NCBI GenBank assembly: GCA_002394385.1
Contig: DGTS01000011.1
Location: forward strand, 203,884-267,883
From: Prevotella sp. UBA4330
GTDB taxonomy: Bacteria > Bacteroidota > Bacteroidia > Bacteroidales > Bacteroidaceae
Direction of reading: 5' to 3'
DNA length: 64,000 bases
The notes beneath the pieces were generated by a model. It was not told the DNA's origin, made no database searches, and worked only from the letters and a program-made list of their open reading frames with translations. The stretch's first letter is position 1, and each line of letters opens with the position of its first letter. Below, one piece after another: positions 1 through 6,980 of this stretch. The translations under genes and the position numbers were made by a program.

Positions 1-1
1 C

Positions 2-541
2 AAGGCATTCAGTTATGCCGGCGAGCGCATCGGAGTGACATGCATCAGCAACAAACTTTTCCACCGCCACTACGACGACTTGTCCAATCGTTACGAGGGA
101 CTGCCCTTCGGTCTTGTCTTCTCCACCCGCATGCTCTACGCTCTGTCCTCTGGTACAAGCCATAGCGCACAATATGCCATGGCGGCAATGCTCGGGGCGG
201 CATGCGACGGCAAGTACAACTTCCGCGACGAGATAAAGGTGTACGGCGAGCGTGCTCACAAACTGAAGGAGATATTCTGCCGCAACAACTTCCACATCGT
301 ATATGACCGCGACCTCGACCAGCCCATTGCCGACGGCTTCTACTTCACCATCGGCTACAAGGGAATGACGAGCGGGGAGTTGGCTCGCGAACTGATGTAC
401 TACGGTGTTAGTGCCATCTGCCTCATCACCACCGGCTCTCATCAGGAAGGACTGCGTGTCTGCACTTCGTTCATCGAGGACCACCAATATGCACAACTCG
501 AAGAGCGCCTGAAACTATTCGCTGAGAACAATCCTGTTTAA
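2..541 (+). CDS. PLP-dependent aminotransferase, class I/II (C-terminal part)
   Basis: The 3' part of an aminotransferase whose start lies before the window. The open frame enters at base 2 with KAFSYAGERIG. A lysine followed by a small/aromatic run and then G-E-R-I-G is the usual surrounding of the Schiff-base lysine in fold-type I aminotransferases, so the first visible residue may be the PLP lysine. The remaining ~179 residues look like the normal small domain, with FYFTIGYKG and a C-terminal RVCTSFIEDH segment that would hold the carboxylate-binding arginine. Substrate cannot be told from this part. A hairpin terminator follows the stop. Confidence 0.8.
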   Translation, partial: KAFSYAGERIGVTCISNKLFHRHYDDLSNRYEGLPFGLVFSTRMLYALSSGTSHSAQYAMAAMLGAACDGKYNFRDEIKVYGERAHKLKEIFCRNNFHIVYDRDLDQPIADGFYFTIGYKGMTSGELARELMYYGVSAICLITTGSHQEGLRVCTSFIEDHQYAQLEERLKLFAENNPV

Positions 542-565
542 AGCACAAAGCACATTAATCACAAT

Positions 566-612
566 AATAATACAGGCAGGGGTTTCTTTTTACCTCTGCC
601 TGTATTATCTTT
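566..612 (+). terminator. Hairpin terminator between convergent genes
   Basis: TAATACAGGCAGGGGT pairs with ACCTCTGCCTGTATTA around a T-rich loop, with one mismatch. TCTTT follows. It sits between the aminotransferase and the convergent glycerate kinase and could serve both. Confidence 0.7.
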
Positions 613-646
613 GGGGACTTCAGAAGTATATGATTCGTCCTCTAAT

Positions 647-1714
647 TTAGCACCTTTCACATTGCGAAAGGATATGAATGGCCGTCCTGGCAATGTTCTG
701 TTGCGCCACCTCTTGGCGCATCGCTTCCTCCAACGGCATGTCGATGGGATTGATACATTCTACCCATGCAAAGCCGGCATGCAAAAGCGCATCACCGTCG
801 CTGATTCTTCCTGACAACAACGCCACGGGGACATTGTCTGCATGTTCCAAAACTCCCATCGGCAACTTGCCCATCAGAGTCTGACGGTCGGCTGAACCCT
901 CGCCTGTGATTATAAGGTCGGCACCCTTGACAAGTTCGCGGAAATGTATGGTGTCGAGCAATAACTGTATGCCTGACTTACATTCCGCGTTGAGATATTC
1001 GAGGAACGCATAGCCAAGACCTCCGGCAGCACCTGCTCCAGCCATCATCGAGCGGTCATAACCAAAATGCTTGGCTGAAACATCTGCGAATTTCCTTGCC
1101 TGCCCGTCAAGCAGGAGCACCATTTCGGGTGTCGCTCCCTTTTGCGGAGCAAACACATGTGCCGCTCCATTATCGCCGCACAGAGGATTCCCCACGTCAG
1201 TGGCAATGGTGAATCTCACAGACTTCAAGTCCTCGATGTCGTCCCATGTGCCGTTCTTTGCAAAAGCGTCTTTCAGCGCACGGAGCATCCCCTTACCAGC
1301 GTCACTTGTCGCGCTGCCTCCAAGCCCTACAAGGATATGCTTTGCACCTCTCCTGACAGCATCGGCAACCAACTGCCCCGTGCCATAACTTGTGGCAACC
1401 AACGGGTTACGTTCTTCAGCAGTCAGCAATGTCAGTCCACTGGCACGAGCCATCTCTATCACAGCCGTCTCTCCTTGCAGCAGATATTCTGCCTTAATGA
1501 GACGCATCATAGGGTCTCTCACTACCGTTTCAACCAACTCACCACCGATGGCTGCACGGAAAGCCTCAAGGAATCCCTCGCCGCCATCACTTACAGGCAC
1601 CTGCATAATCTCCGCCTCAGGGCATACATTTCTGATGCCTTCTGCTGCCGCCATGTTCGCCTCAACAGAACTCAGGCATCCTTTGAACGAATCAATCGCT
1701 ATGACTATCTTCAT
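647..1714 (-). CDS. glxK: Glycerate kinase
   Basis: Phosphorylates D-glycerate with ATP (glycerate kinase type 1 family, GlxK/GarK-like, about 355 aa, the normal length). The N-terminus MKIVIAIDSFKGCLSS and later blocks VSDGGEGFLEA, GLGGSATSDAGKGML, APQKGA, GAGAAGGLGYAFL and ITGEGSADRQTLMGK are the family signatures. I chose ATG at 1714; an in-frame TTG three codons upstream adds only LF and is less likely. The gene is convergent with the aminotransferase and stands alone. It probably feeds glycerate into glycolysis as 2- or 3-phosphoglycerate. Confidence 0.93.
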   Translation of the reverse strand: MKIVIAIDSFKGCLSSVEANMAAAEGIRNVCPEAEIMQVPVSDGGEGFLEAFRAAIGGELVETVVRDPMMRLIKAEYLLQGETAVIEMARASGLTLLTAEERNPLVATSYGTGQLVADAVRRGAKHILVGLGGSATSDAGKGMLRALKDAFAKNGTWDDIEDLKSVRFTIATDVGNPLCGDNGAAHVFAPQKGATPEMVLLLDGQARKFADVSAKHFGYDRSMMAGAGAAGGLGYAFLEYLNAECKSGIQLLLDTIHFRELVKGADLIITGEGSADRQTLMGKLPMGVLEHADNVPVALLSGRISDGDALLHAGFAWVECINPIDMPLEEAMRQEVAQQNIARTAIHILSQCERC

Positions 1715-1901
1715 AAACAACAAAATGTTTCTTTATATTATGAAACTATTATGTATGGCAAATATAACAGTTTTTATCTATAATGACAAAGTTTTCCACA
1801 AAAAATATGTTTATACGAATTGTATTGGCAGCGATGGCGAATAGGAAACATGGCACAAAGTAAATGAAACATCATTTTTACAATGATAGGCAAGAAAAGT
1901 A

Positions 1902-1909
1902 TATCTTTG
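1902..1909 (+). promoter_or_regulatory. Bacteroidetes -7 box before the GH43 gene
   Basis: TATCTTTG fits TAnnTTTG, 32 bases before the ATG. The -33 region is only TTTA-like, so the promoter is plausible but not perfect. The rest of 1715-1941 shows no gene. Confidence 0.6.
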
Positions 1910-1941
1910 CACCACGAAACTAATAACCTATAAATAAAGAC

Positions 1942-3975
1942 ATGAAGAAATTTAGTTTGCTTTTTGTGGCGCTTGTCGCCTCTCTCGCCTGTTCGGCTCA
2001 AAATCCTTATTTGCCTTTATGGGAGCACGTGCCCGACGGCGAACCGCGAGTTTTTGAAGACCCTGACAACCCCGGGAAGTTCCGCGCCTACATCATCGGC
2101 TCGCACGATGTGGCTTACACACGCTATTGCGGACCGGACATACGCATGTGGTCGGCACCTGTAGAGGACCTTAGCCAATGGCGTGACGAGGGTCCTATCT
2201 TCACTCATTACGTTAACGGACAATGGGACACGATGTTTGCACCCGACCTCGTCGAGGTAAAGGACCGCAACACGGGCAAGAAGACCTACTGGCTCTATCC
2301 CCACTCTCGTGGATGGCAGCGCGTGGCAATGGTATGCCGCGGCGACCGCCCCGACGGTCCGTTCACTCCTGTCAATCTTACAGAAGACGGCACCAAGTGC
2401 GTTCCTGGATCGTTCATCGACTTCGACCCATCGGTATTCGTTGAGAACATCTCCGACAAGAAAGACCCCGACTATGACAAGGGATTCCGTGCATACGTAT
2501 TCTACGGTTTCCAACACTCAACGGCTGTAGAACTCGACCAGAACACCATGTTCTCTAAGCGCGAAGGCACAGAGCCCATCGACCCGTTCATCCCTGCCAG
2601 CAGCGCCGACGGCCGTCTGCTCGACAAACCTGGCAGCGAGTACAAGGCGCTCTATGAAGGACAGAATCCGCTGGACTTCAACTTCTTCGAGGCCAGCAGC
2701 ATACGTCAGGTGGGCAACAAATATGTGATGGTGTTCTCGGGTTACAGCGGCAAGGAATACGGCTTGGGCAATACCAACTCCGCTCTGCGCTATGCCTACG
2801 GCGACTCTCCGCTGGGACCATGGCGTTCGGGAGGTGTGCTGGTTGACTCTCGCGGCGTGGTGCTCAACGAGGACGGCTCGAAACTCATCACAACGAACTT
2901 CGGCCACAACACCCACGGTTCTTTGCAGGAGATAAACGGTCAATGGTACGTCTTCTATCATCGTCCGCCACGCGGTTTCGGCAACGCCCGTCAGGCTATG
3001 GTGGCTCCGGTGAAGATTACATGGGACAAGAAGCCCGTTGCAAAGGGCGGCAAGGTGACCATCACAGGCTATGACCCCTACGTTAAGGATAATGTATGGA
3101 CTGCAAAGGCAAGCGACGGCAACGAATATACAGGTGCCGAGGTGACCAGCGAAGGTTTCCAAATTTTCGGTCTGCCACCTTATCAATATTATAGCGCAGG
3201 TTATGCCTGCTTCGTTTATGGTCCAGGTGCCAACGAATGGATGCAGGACAACCACGATGTGTGGAACAACTCGATGGACCTTGCCGGCATTCAGAACGGT
3301 GGTATCATCGGCTTCAAGTACTTCGGCTTCGGCGGTCTGGCTCAGGACACCAAGGGCTGCAAGGCCTTCGAAGGTATCAAGAAGGGCGACAACGCCCATC
3401 TGTACCTGAACCTGACCTACAGCGGTAAGGGTGCCTTTAAGATTCACGTCATGCTCGACGACCCCTGGAAGGGTAAAGAGATTGGCCTCATCTATGTCGG
3501 CGATAAGACTCCTACCAATCAGGCGGTTACTATTTCTCATTTGGTTCCCGATGTGGAAGGTCTGACCGGCAAGCATGCCATCTATCTGGTGACAGAAGGA
3601 CCTGACATTCCTGAACCGCAGCAGCCGCAATGGGGCCGTCGTCCGCAGGGTCCACAGCGCCCGCAAGGACTCTTCGACCTTCACGGCATCGGTTTCACTA
3701 AGACTGACGCCAAGCCCGTTCCCTTCGTACCTGAGGTGACCATTACCGTTGACGGACATAAACTGCAATTGCCGAAGACTCCTATCCGCTCTACCGAAGC
3801 CAATGGCTACACCGAGGAGAACCGCTACCAGACCTATGCACGCATGACCGACACATCGGTAATCAACGCAACAGCACCGTCTAGCGTGAACATCAAGGTG
3901 GGCAAGATTACCGACGGACGTGCCACGGTGACCTGTGAGTATCGCGGACAAAAGAAGATTTATCTCATCAACTAA
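1942..3975 (+). CDS. Secreted glycoside hydrolase, family 43-like
   Basis: A secreted enzyme of the GH43 five-bladed propeller type, which usually cleaves xylosides or arabinofuranosides. Signal peptide is MKKFSLLFVALVASLACSAQ. The propeller covers roughly residues 25-360. Likely catalytic positions are the Asp in FEDPDNPG (base), the Asp in DFDPSVFVEN (pKa modulator) and the Glu in FFEASSIRQ (acid), with HGSLQEINGQWYVFYHR as the blade that supplies a conserved His. Residues ~370-560 form a beta-rich module that may be a carbohydrate-binding domain. It is followed by a Pro/Gln/Arg-rich linker (EPQQPQWGRRPQGPQRPQG) and a final beta domain. No SusC/D pair or other glycosidase is nearby, so it stands outside a visible polysaccharide locus. 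Exact substrate unknown. Confidence 0.8.
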   Translation: MKKFSLLFVALVASLACSAQNPYLPLWEHVPDGEPRVFEDPDNPGKFRAYIIGSHDVAYTRYCGPDIRMWSAPVEDLSQWRDEGPIFTHYVNGQWDTMFAPDLVEVKDRNTGKKTYWLYPHSRGWQRVAMVCRGDRPDGPFTPVNLTEDGTKCVPGSFIDFDPSVFVENISDKKDPDYDKGFRAYVFYGFQHSTAVELDQNTMFSKREGTEPIDPFIPASSADGRLLDKPGSEYKALYEGQNPLDFNFFEASSIRQVGNKYVMVFSGYSGKEYGLGNTNSALRYAYGDSPLGPWRSGGVLVDSRGVVLNEDGSKLITTNFGHNTHGSLQEINGQWYVFYHRPPRGFGNARQAMVAPVKITWDKKPVAKGGKVTITGYDPYVKDNVWTAKASDGNEYTGAEVTSEGFQIFGLPPYQYYSAGYACFVYGPGANEWMQDNHDVWNNSMDLAGIQNGGIIGFKYFGFGGLAQDTKGCKAFEGIKKGDNAHLYLNLTYSGKGAFKIHVMLDDPWKGKEIGLIYVGDKTPTNQAVTISHLVPDVEGLTGKHAIYLVTEGPDIPEPQQPQWGRRPQGPQRPQGLFDLHGIGFTKTDAKPVPFVPEVTITVDGHKLQLPKTPIRSTEANGYTEENRYQTYARMTDTSVINATAPSSVNIKVGKITDGRATVTCEYRGQKKIYLIN

Positions 3976-3989
3976 CCGCATCAACGGAT

Positions 3990-4040
3990 AATAAAAGCCG
4001 TCGATATTACAGCATTAATATCGGCGGCTTTTATTGTTTC
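3990..4040 (+). terminator. Strong hairpin terminator after GH43
   Basis: A long near-perfect stem, AATAAAAGCCGTCGATATT with AATATCGGCGGCTTTTATT, around a short loop, followed by GTTT. It ends the GH43 transcript. Confidence 0.85.
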
Positions 4041-4078
4041 CGAAAAAGTGCACTCACGAGAATCATTGTTTTTAAGTA

Positions 4079-4109
4079 TTGAGCATTTATAGAAATAGCG
4101 TTACCTTTG
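4079..4109 (+). promoter_or_regulatory. Bacteroidetes promoter for the methyltransferase
   Basis: A -7 box TACCTTTG (4102-4109) with a weak -33 ATTG 20 bases upstream, 31 bases before the ATG. Confidence 0.6.
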
Positions 4110-4140
4110 CACGCAGTAATAATTAAATACCAGAAAAAGA

Positions 4141-4929
4141 ATGAAAACATCAATGAAACCCAACTACGGTAACTGGATTCCCAAGAAACTGCTTGTGCTC
4201 ATCGCTGCTGTTGCCTTTATGGCAGGCGCTCTGCTCATAGTATCTTCGTGCTTTGCATGGGGATGGTTGTTGTCAACCATCATTGCTCTTCTGTTGTGCC
4301 TCGTCGTCGTTCTCCTCACATATTTTACACTCTCTTACCGTGCCTTCTCACATGACGGCGGCTGTTTCATGGAGAAGGTGCATCGTTATGTTGCCGACAG
4401 TCTGCCGTGGAACGGCGAGGGCACCCTACTCGATGTGGGTTGTGGAGCAGGAGCACTGACCATTCTCTGTGCCAAGAAGTTTCCGAAAGCACAATGTACG
4501 GGCATCGACTATTGGGGCATAAAGTGGGACTACAGCCAGCGCATGTGCCAACATAATGCCGAGGCCGAGGGTGTTGCCGACCGCTGCACTTTCCTCCACG
4601 GCGATGCTAATCGTCTGGACTTTGCCGACGAGTCTTTCGATGCCGTGGTGAGCAACTTCGTCTATCACGAGGTGACCAACAGCAAAGACAAGGAACGGCT
4701 CATTCGCGAGACGCTGCGAGTGCTCAAGAAAGGTGGTGTGTTTGCCTTGCAAGACCTTTATGGGCAGCACTCGGTATATGGTGATTTCGAAAAGACCATC
4801 GAGCGTCTTAAGGCAGATGCCGTAAGCGAAATACACTATGCCGACTCTTGCAAGGAAATACCTGTGCCAAAATGGATGATGATGCCCGGCATGCTTCCAG
4901 GAGTGGGAATTATATACGGAAGAAAATAA
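4141..4929 (+). CDS. Membrane-anchored class I SAM-dependent methyltransferase
   Basis: Two hydrophobic helices at about residues 13-36 and 40-62 anchor the N-terminus. A Rossmann methyltransferase domain follows: motif I LLDVGCGAGALTILCA, an acidic SAM-ribose region at IDYWG, motif II-like HGDANRLDFADESFDAVVSN and a post-motif LRVLKKGGVFALQDL. The length (262 aa) and N-terminal membrane part match a group of uncharacterised Bacteroidales methyltransferases. The methyl acceptor cannot be told. Monocistronic: own promoter upstream and a new promoter downstream. Confidence 0.8.
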   Translation: MKTSMKPNYGNWIPKKLLVLIAAVAFMAGALLIVSSCFAWGWLLSTIIALLLCLVVVLLTYFTLSYRAFSHDGGCFMEKVHRYVADSLPWNGEGTLLDVGCGAGALTILCAKKFPKAQCTGIDYWGIKWDYSQRMCQHNAEAEGVADRCTFLHGDANRLDFADESFDAVVSNFVYHEVTNSKDKERLIRETLRVLKKGGVFALQDLYGQHSVYGDFEKTIERLKADAVSEIHYADSCKEIPVPKWMMMPGMLPGVGIIYGRK

Positions 4930-4942
4930 ATAATGTATAGTA

Positions 4943-4973
4943 TTTGCACATTCGATAATTTTATTTATCTTTG
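4943..4973 (+). promoter_or_regulatory. Consensus Bacteroidetes promoter for the SH3 gene
   Basis: TTTG (4943-4946), 19 bases, then TATCTTTG (4966-4973), with the ATG 27 bases further on. A textbook match to the -33/-7 pair. It probably drives the three small secreted-protein genes as one unit. Confidence 0.85.
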
Positions 4974-5000
4974 CACCATCAACTTAAAACGTTTAACACA

Positions 5001-5504
5001 ATGAAAAAAACTTTATTAGCAATCATGATGCTTCTATGCATCTCAACGTATGCCAAAGCACAGGTACTGGATGTGTACACCTACGATTCCAACGGTACTT
5101 ACACAAACATACGCAACGCTCCCAAGGGAAGTATTGTGGATAAAATACCTACAGAGTCAACCGCGATGTTCGATGTTGAGACTCCGAGAAACGGATGGTG
5201 GAAAATAGTAGACAACAGTTACTCTCTTCCCGACCAAGACGCTGTCAATCTGAAAGGTTCGAAGACAGGCTACTGGATTCACTATTCTGTCCTTGGCATC
5301 GGCACTCGCAACTATGGCGGACAGAAACTCTCTCTAAGGTCTAAACCATCTGGAAAGGTTGTCTATTCTTTTACCGAAGAAATAATGCTGCGACCTGTGG
5401 ACATCAAGGGCAACTGGGTAAAGGTGAAGACCATTGACGGCAAGCACACAGGATGGATTGAAAGCGAGTGGCTGTGCGGAAACCCGCTTACAAACTGCAA
5501 TTAA
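5001..5504 (+). CDS. Secreted SH3b-domain protein
   Basis: 167 aa with signal peptide MKKTLLAIMMLLCISTYAKA. Two bacterial SH3 (SH3_3-like) repeats can be seen: the first around TNIRNAPKGSIVDKIP and NGWWKI, the second around KLSLRSKPSGKVVYSF and GNWVKVKTIDGKHTGWIESEWLC. Such domains usually bind peptidoglycan or peptide ligands in the periplasm. A start 30 bases upstream is possible in frame, but ATG 5001 gives the signal peptide directly. 11 bases separate it from the next gene, so it is co-transcribed. Confidence 0.75.
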   Translation: MKKTLLAIMMLLCISTYAKAQVLDVYTYDSNGTYTNIRNAPKGSIVDKIPTESTAMFDVETPRNGWWKIVDNSYSLPDQDAVNLKGSKTGYWIHYSVLGIGTRNYGGQKLSLRSKPSGKVVYSFTEEIMLRPVDIKGNWVKVKTIDGKHTGWIESEWLCGNPLTNCN

Positions 5505-5515
5505 AATTCAAGCCT

Positions 5516-6196
5516 ATGAAAAAGACAAATTATGCCATTGCTTTTATAGTCATGCTAATGACTGTGGCCTTGTATTCGTTTGCCAGCGCCAACGCTTCGC
5601 AAACCAAATCGAACGCAGCATCGACGAAAAAGACAAGCATAACCGACGATGGTTGGCAGAACGTGAGCAGCGAGGAGGCTCTCGCTTTCATCGAGGAGTT
5701 CTATTCGCATGCCCCGAAGCAAGGCTCGTCTGAATGGGACGAGCAAGTGCTGAAACGCTATCTCGCTCCCGCCGTGTTGCAGACATTGCGCGACAGCGTA
5801 AAGAACGCATACAACGAAGACACCGATGCAAAATATGCCACATGGCTTCTTACATGCATTGACAACTCTGAAATGATATATCTGAGCAGCGACAATCAGC
5901 CCGCATATCAAGATGATAACGGCAGATATGTGAAAAACTTCAAGATATTCTACTGGGCAGACCCAATGCTCAGTTATGTACAAGGGCTTTACTTCACCGT
6001 GAAGAAGAAAGGCGGCAAAATGTATATCACTCAGATTGACGGTCTCGGAAACGAAGGCGCTGATGCCGTGTGGAACTTGCAGGCAGAGAGAAGCCGTTGG
6101 CAGCAGGTGGAGATTAAGGCGCAAAAACTCGGAGGCATAGAGAATCTGACCGAGGCACAGGTGGACAGTCTTTACGAACATGCATTTGATGAGTAA
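5516..6196 (+). CDS. Secreted protein of unknown function (paralogue of the next gene)
   Basis: 226 aa with signal peptide MKKTNYAIAFIVMLMTVALYSFASA. I do not recognise a named family. The mature part holds SSEEALAFIEEFY, a block nearly repeated in the next gene (SDEEAIAFIEEFY), and then an alpha+beta pattern (LKRYLAPAVLQTLRD, KYATWLLTCID, FKIFYWADP, KMYITQIDGL) typical of NTF2-like/DUF3828-type domains. That fold assignment is inference. It follows the SH3b gene by 11 bases, and the paralogue follows after 34 bases, so the three look like an operon. ATG 5516 was chosen because it starts the signal peptide. Confidence 0.6.
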   Translation: MKKTNYAIAFIVMLMTVALYSFASANASQTKSNAASTKKTSITDDGWQNVSSEEALAFIEEFYSHAPKQGSSEWDEQVLKRYLAPAVLQTLRDSVKNAYNEDTDAKYATWLLTCIDNSEMIYLSSDNQPAYQDDNGRYVKNFKIFYWADPMLSYVQGLYFTVKKKGGKMYITQIDGLGNEGADAVWNLQAERSRWQQVEIKAQKLGGIENLTEAQVDSLYEHAFDE

Positions 6197-6230
6197 CCAT
6201 TAGCCGAAGTAATTATACAAAAACCAAATT

Positions 6231-6800
6231 ATGATGAGAAGAAAACACGTTTTATTCTTTGCATGCACGGCCCTGACTGTAAGCCTCTTCACGTCGTGCA
6301 ACCTGAAGGACAAGTTGAAAAGCCTTATTGAGGAAAAGACAGGCAACAAAGTGGAGGCGAAGACCGACTCCCTTTTGAGCATCACCATAACCGAGACTGT
6401 TTCCCTCGAGAACGACAAGCAAGAAGCGGTAAGCGACGAGGAGGCAATAGCATTCATCGAGGAATTCTACGCAATGGACGGATGGGATGTCAGCGACCTG
6501 CAGAAATATCTCAGTCCGGAGGCCTTGAAAGCAATAGAGTTGGACTCTGACGACGAGAACCTCCGTGATATGGCCATTGGCGATAAATACATGGGATGGG
6601 AACTCGTGTGCAGCGACCCCGTGGGCGACCTGGACCTGCTGAACACCACTAAGGCAAAGGCTATCGGCAACAACCAGTATGAGAAAGTCTTCACAGTTGC
6701 CCATTGGATGGACCACTCCAATAAGCAGAACGTCACCTACCGCTACACCGTCGGTCGTATTGACGGCGAGTTGAAGATAACCAAAGTGGAATATAATTGA
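6231..6800 (+). CDS. Lipoprotein of unknown function (paralogue of the previous gene)
   Basis: 189 aa. Signal peptide II with lipobox LFTSC near residue 22, then a charged tether (NLKDKLKSLIEEKTGNKVEAKTDS). The domain aligns by eye with the upstream protein: SDEEAIAFIEEFY, LQKYLSPEALKAIEL, KYMGWELVCSDP, EKVFTVAHWMD and KITKVE. One copy is lipidated and one is simply secreted, so a duplicated periplasmic/envelope protein is likely. ATG at 6231 or 6234 both work. Confidence 0.6.
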   Translation: MMRRKHVLFFACTALTVSLFTSCNLKDKLKSLIEEKTGNKVEAKTDSLLSITITETVSLENDKQEAVSDEEAIAFIEEFYAMDGWDVSDLQKYLSPEALKAIELDSDDENLRDMAIGDKYMGWELVCSDPVGDLDLLNTTKAKAIGNNQYEKVFTVAHWMDHSNKQNVTYRYTVGRIDGELKITKVEYN

Positions 6801-6810
6801 TTTAAAAGTA

Positions 6811-6915
6811 TTACAAGTGGCTTGTAAAGAGATTACAAGGCGCTTGTAACAATGTTACAGACGGCTTGTAATAGTGTTACAAGCCGTCTGTAATAAGATT
6901 ACAAAGAATTTGTAA
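6811..6915. repeat. 22-bp-period tandem array, each unit palindromic
   Basis: Five units begin TTACA at 6811, 6833, 6855, 6877 and 6899, exactly 22 bases apart. Each unit is itself an inverted repeat of the form TTACAnnnnnnnTTGTAA or TTACAnnnnnnCTGTAA. Units three and four are also mirror images of one another (TTACAGACGGCTTGTAA and TTACAAGCCGTCTGTAA). The array lies between convergent genes. Confidence 0.9.
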
Positions 6916-6921
6916 ACCCCT

Positions 6922-6960
6922 GTAAAAAGATTCCAGAGATTTCAAAATCTCTGGAATGCC
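6922..6960 (-). terminator. Bidirectional hairpin terminator
   Basis: A perfect 13-base stem (ATTCCAGAGATTT / AAATCTCTGGAAT, 6930-6957). On the minus strand it is followed by CTTTTTAC, a good U-tract for the acyl-CoA synthetase transcript; on the plus strand by GCCTTTATAT. Confidence 0.8.
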
Positions 6961-6980
6961 TTTATATAAAGGGATTTCTG

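Noticed and set aside
2518..3984. 488-codon open frame opposite the GH43 gene
   Set aside because: The plus strand encodes a recognised GH43 enzyme with signal peptide; the opposite frame has no known motif and arises from codon usage of the real gene.
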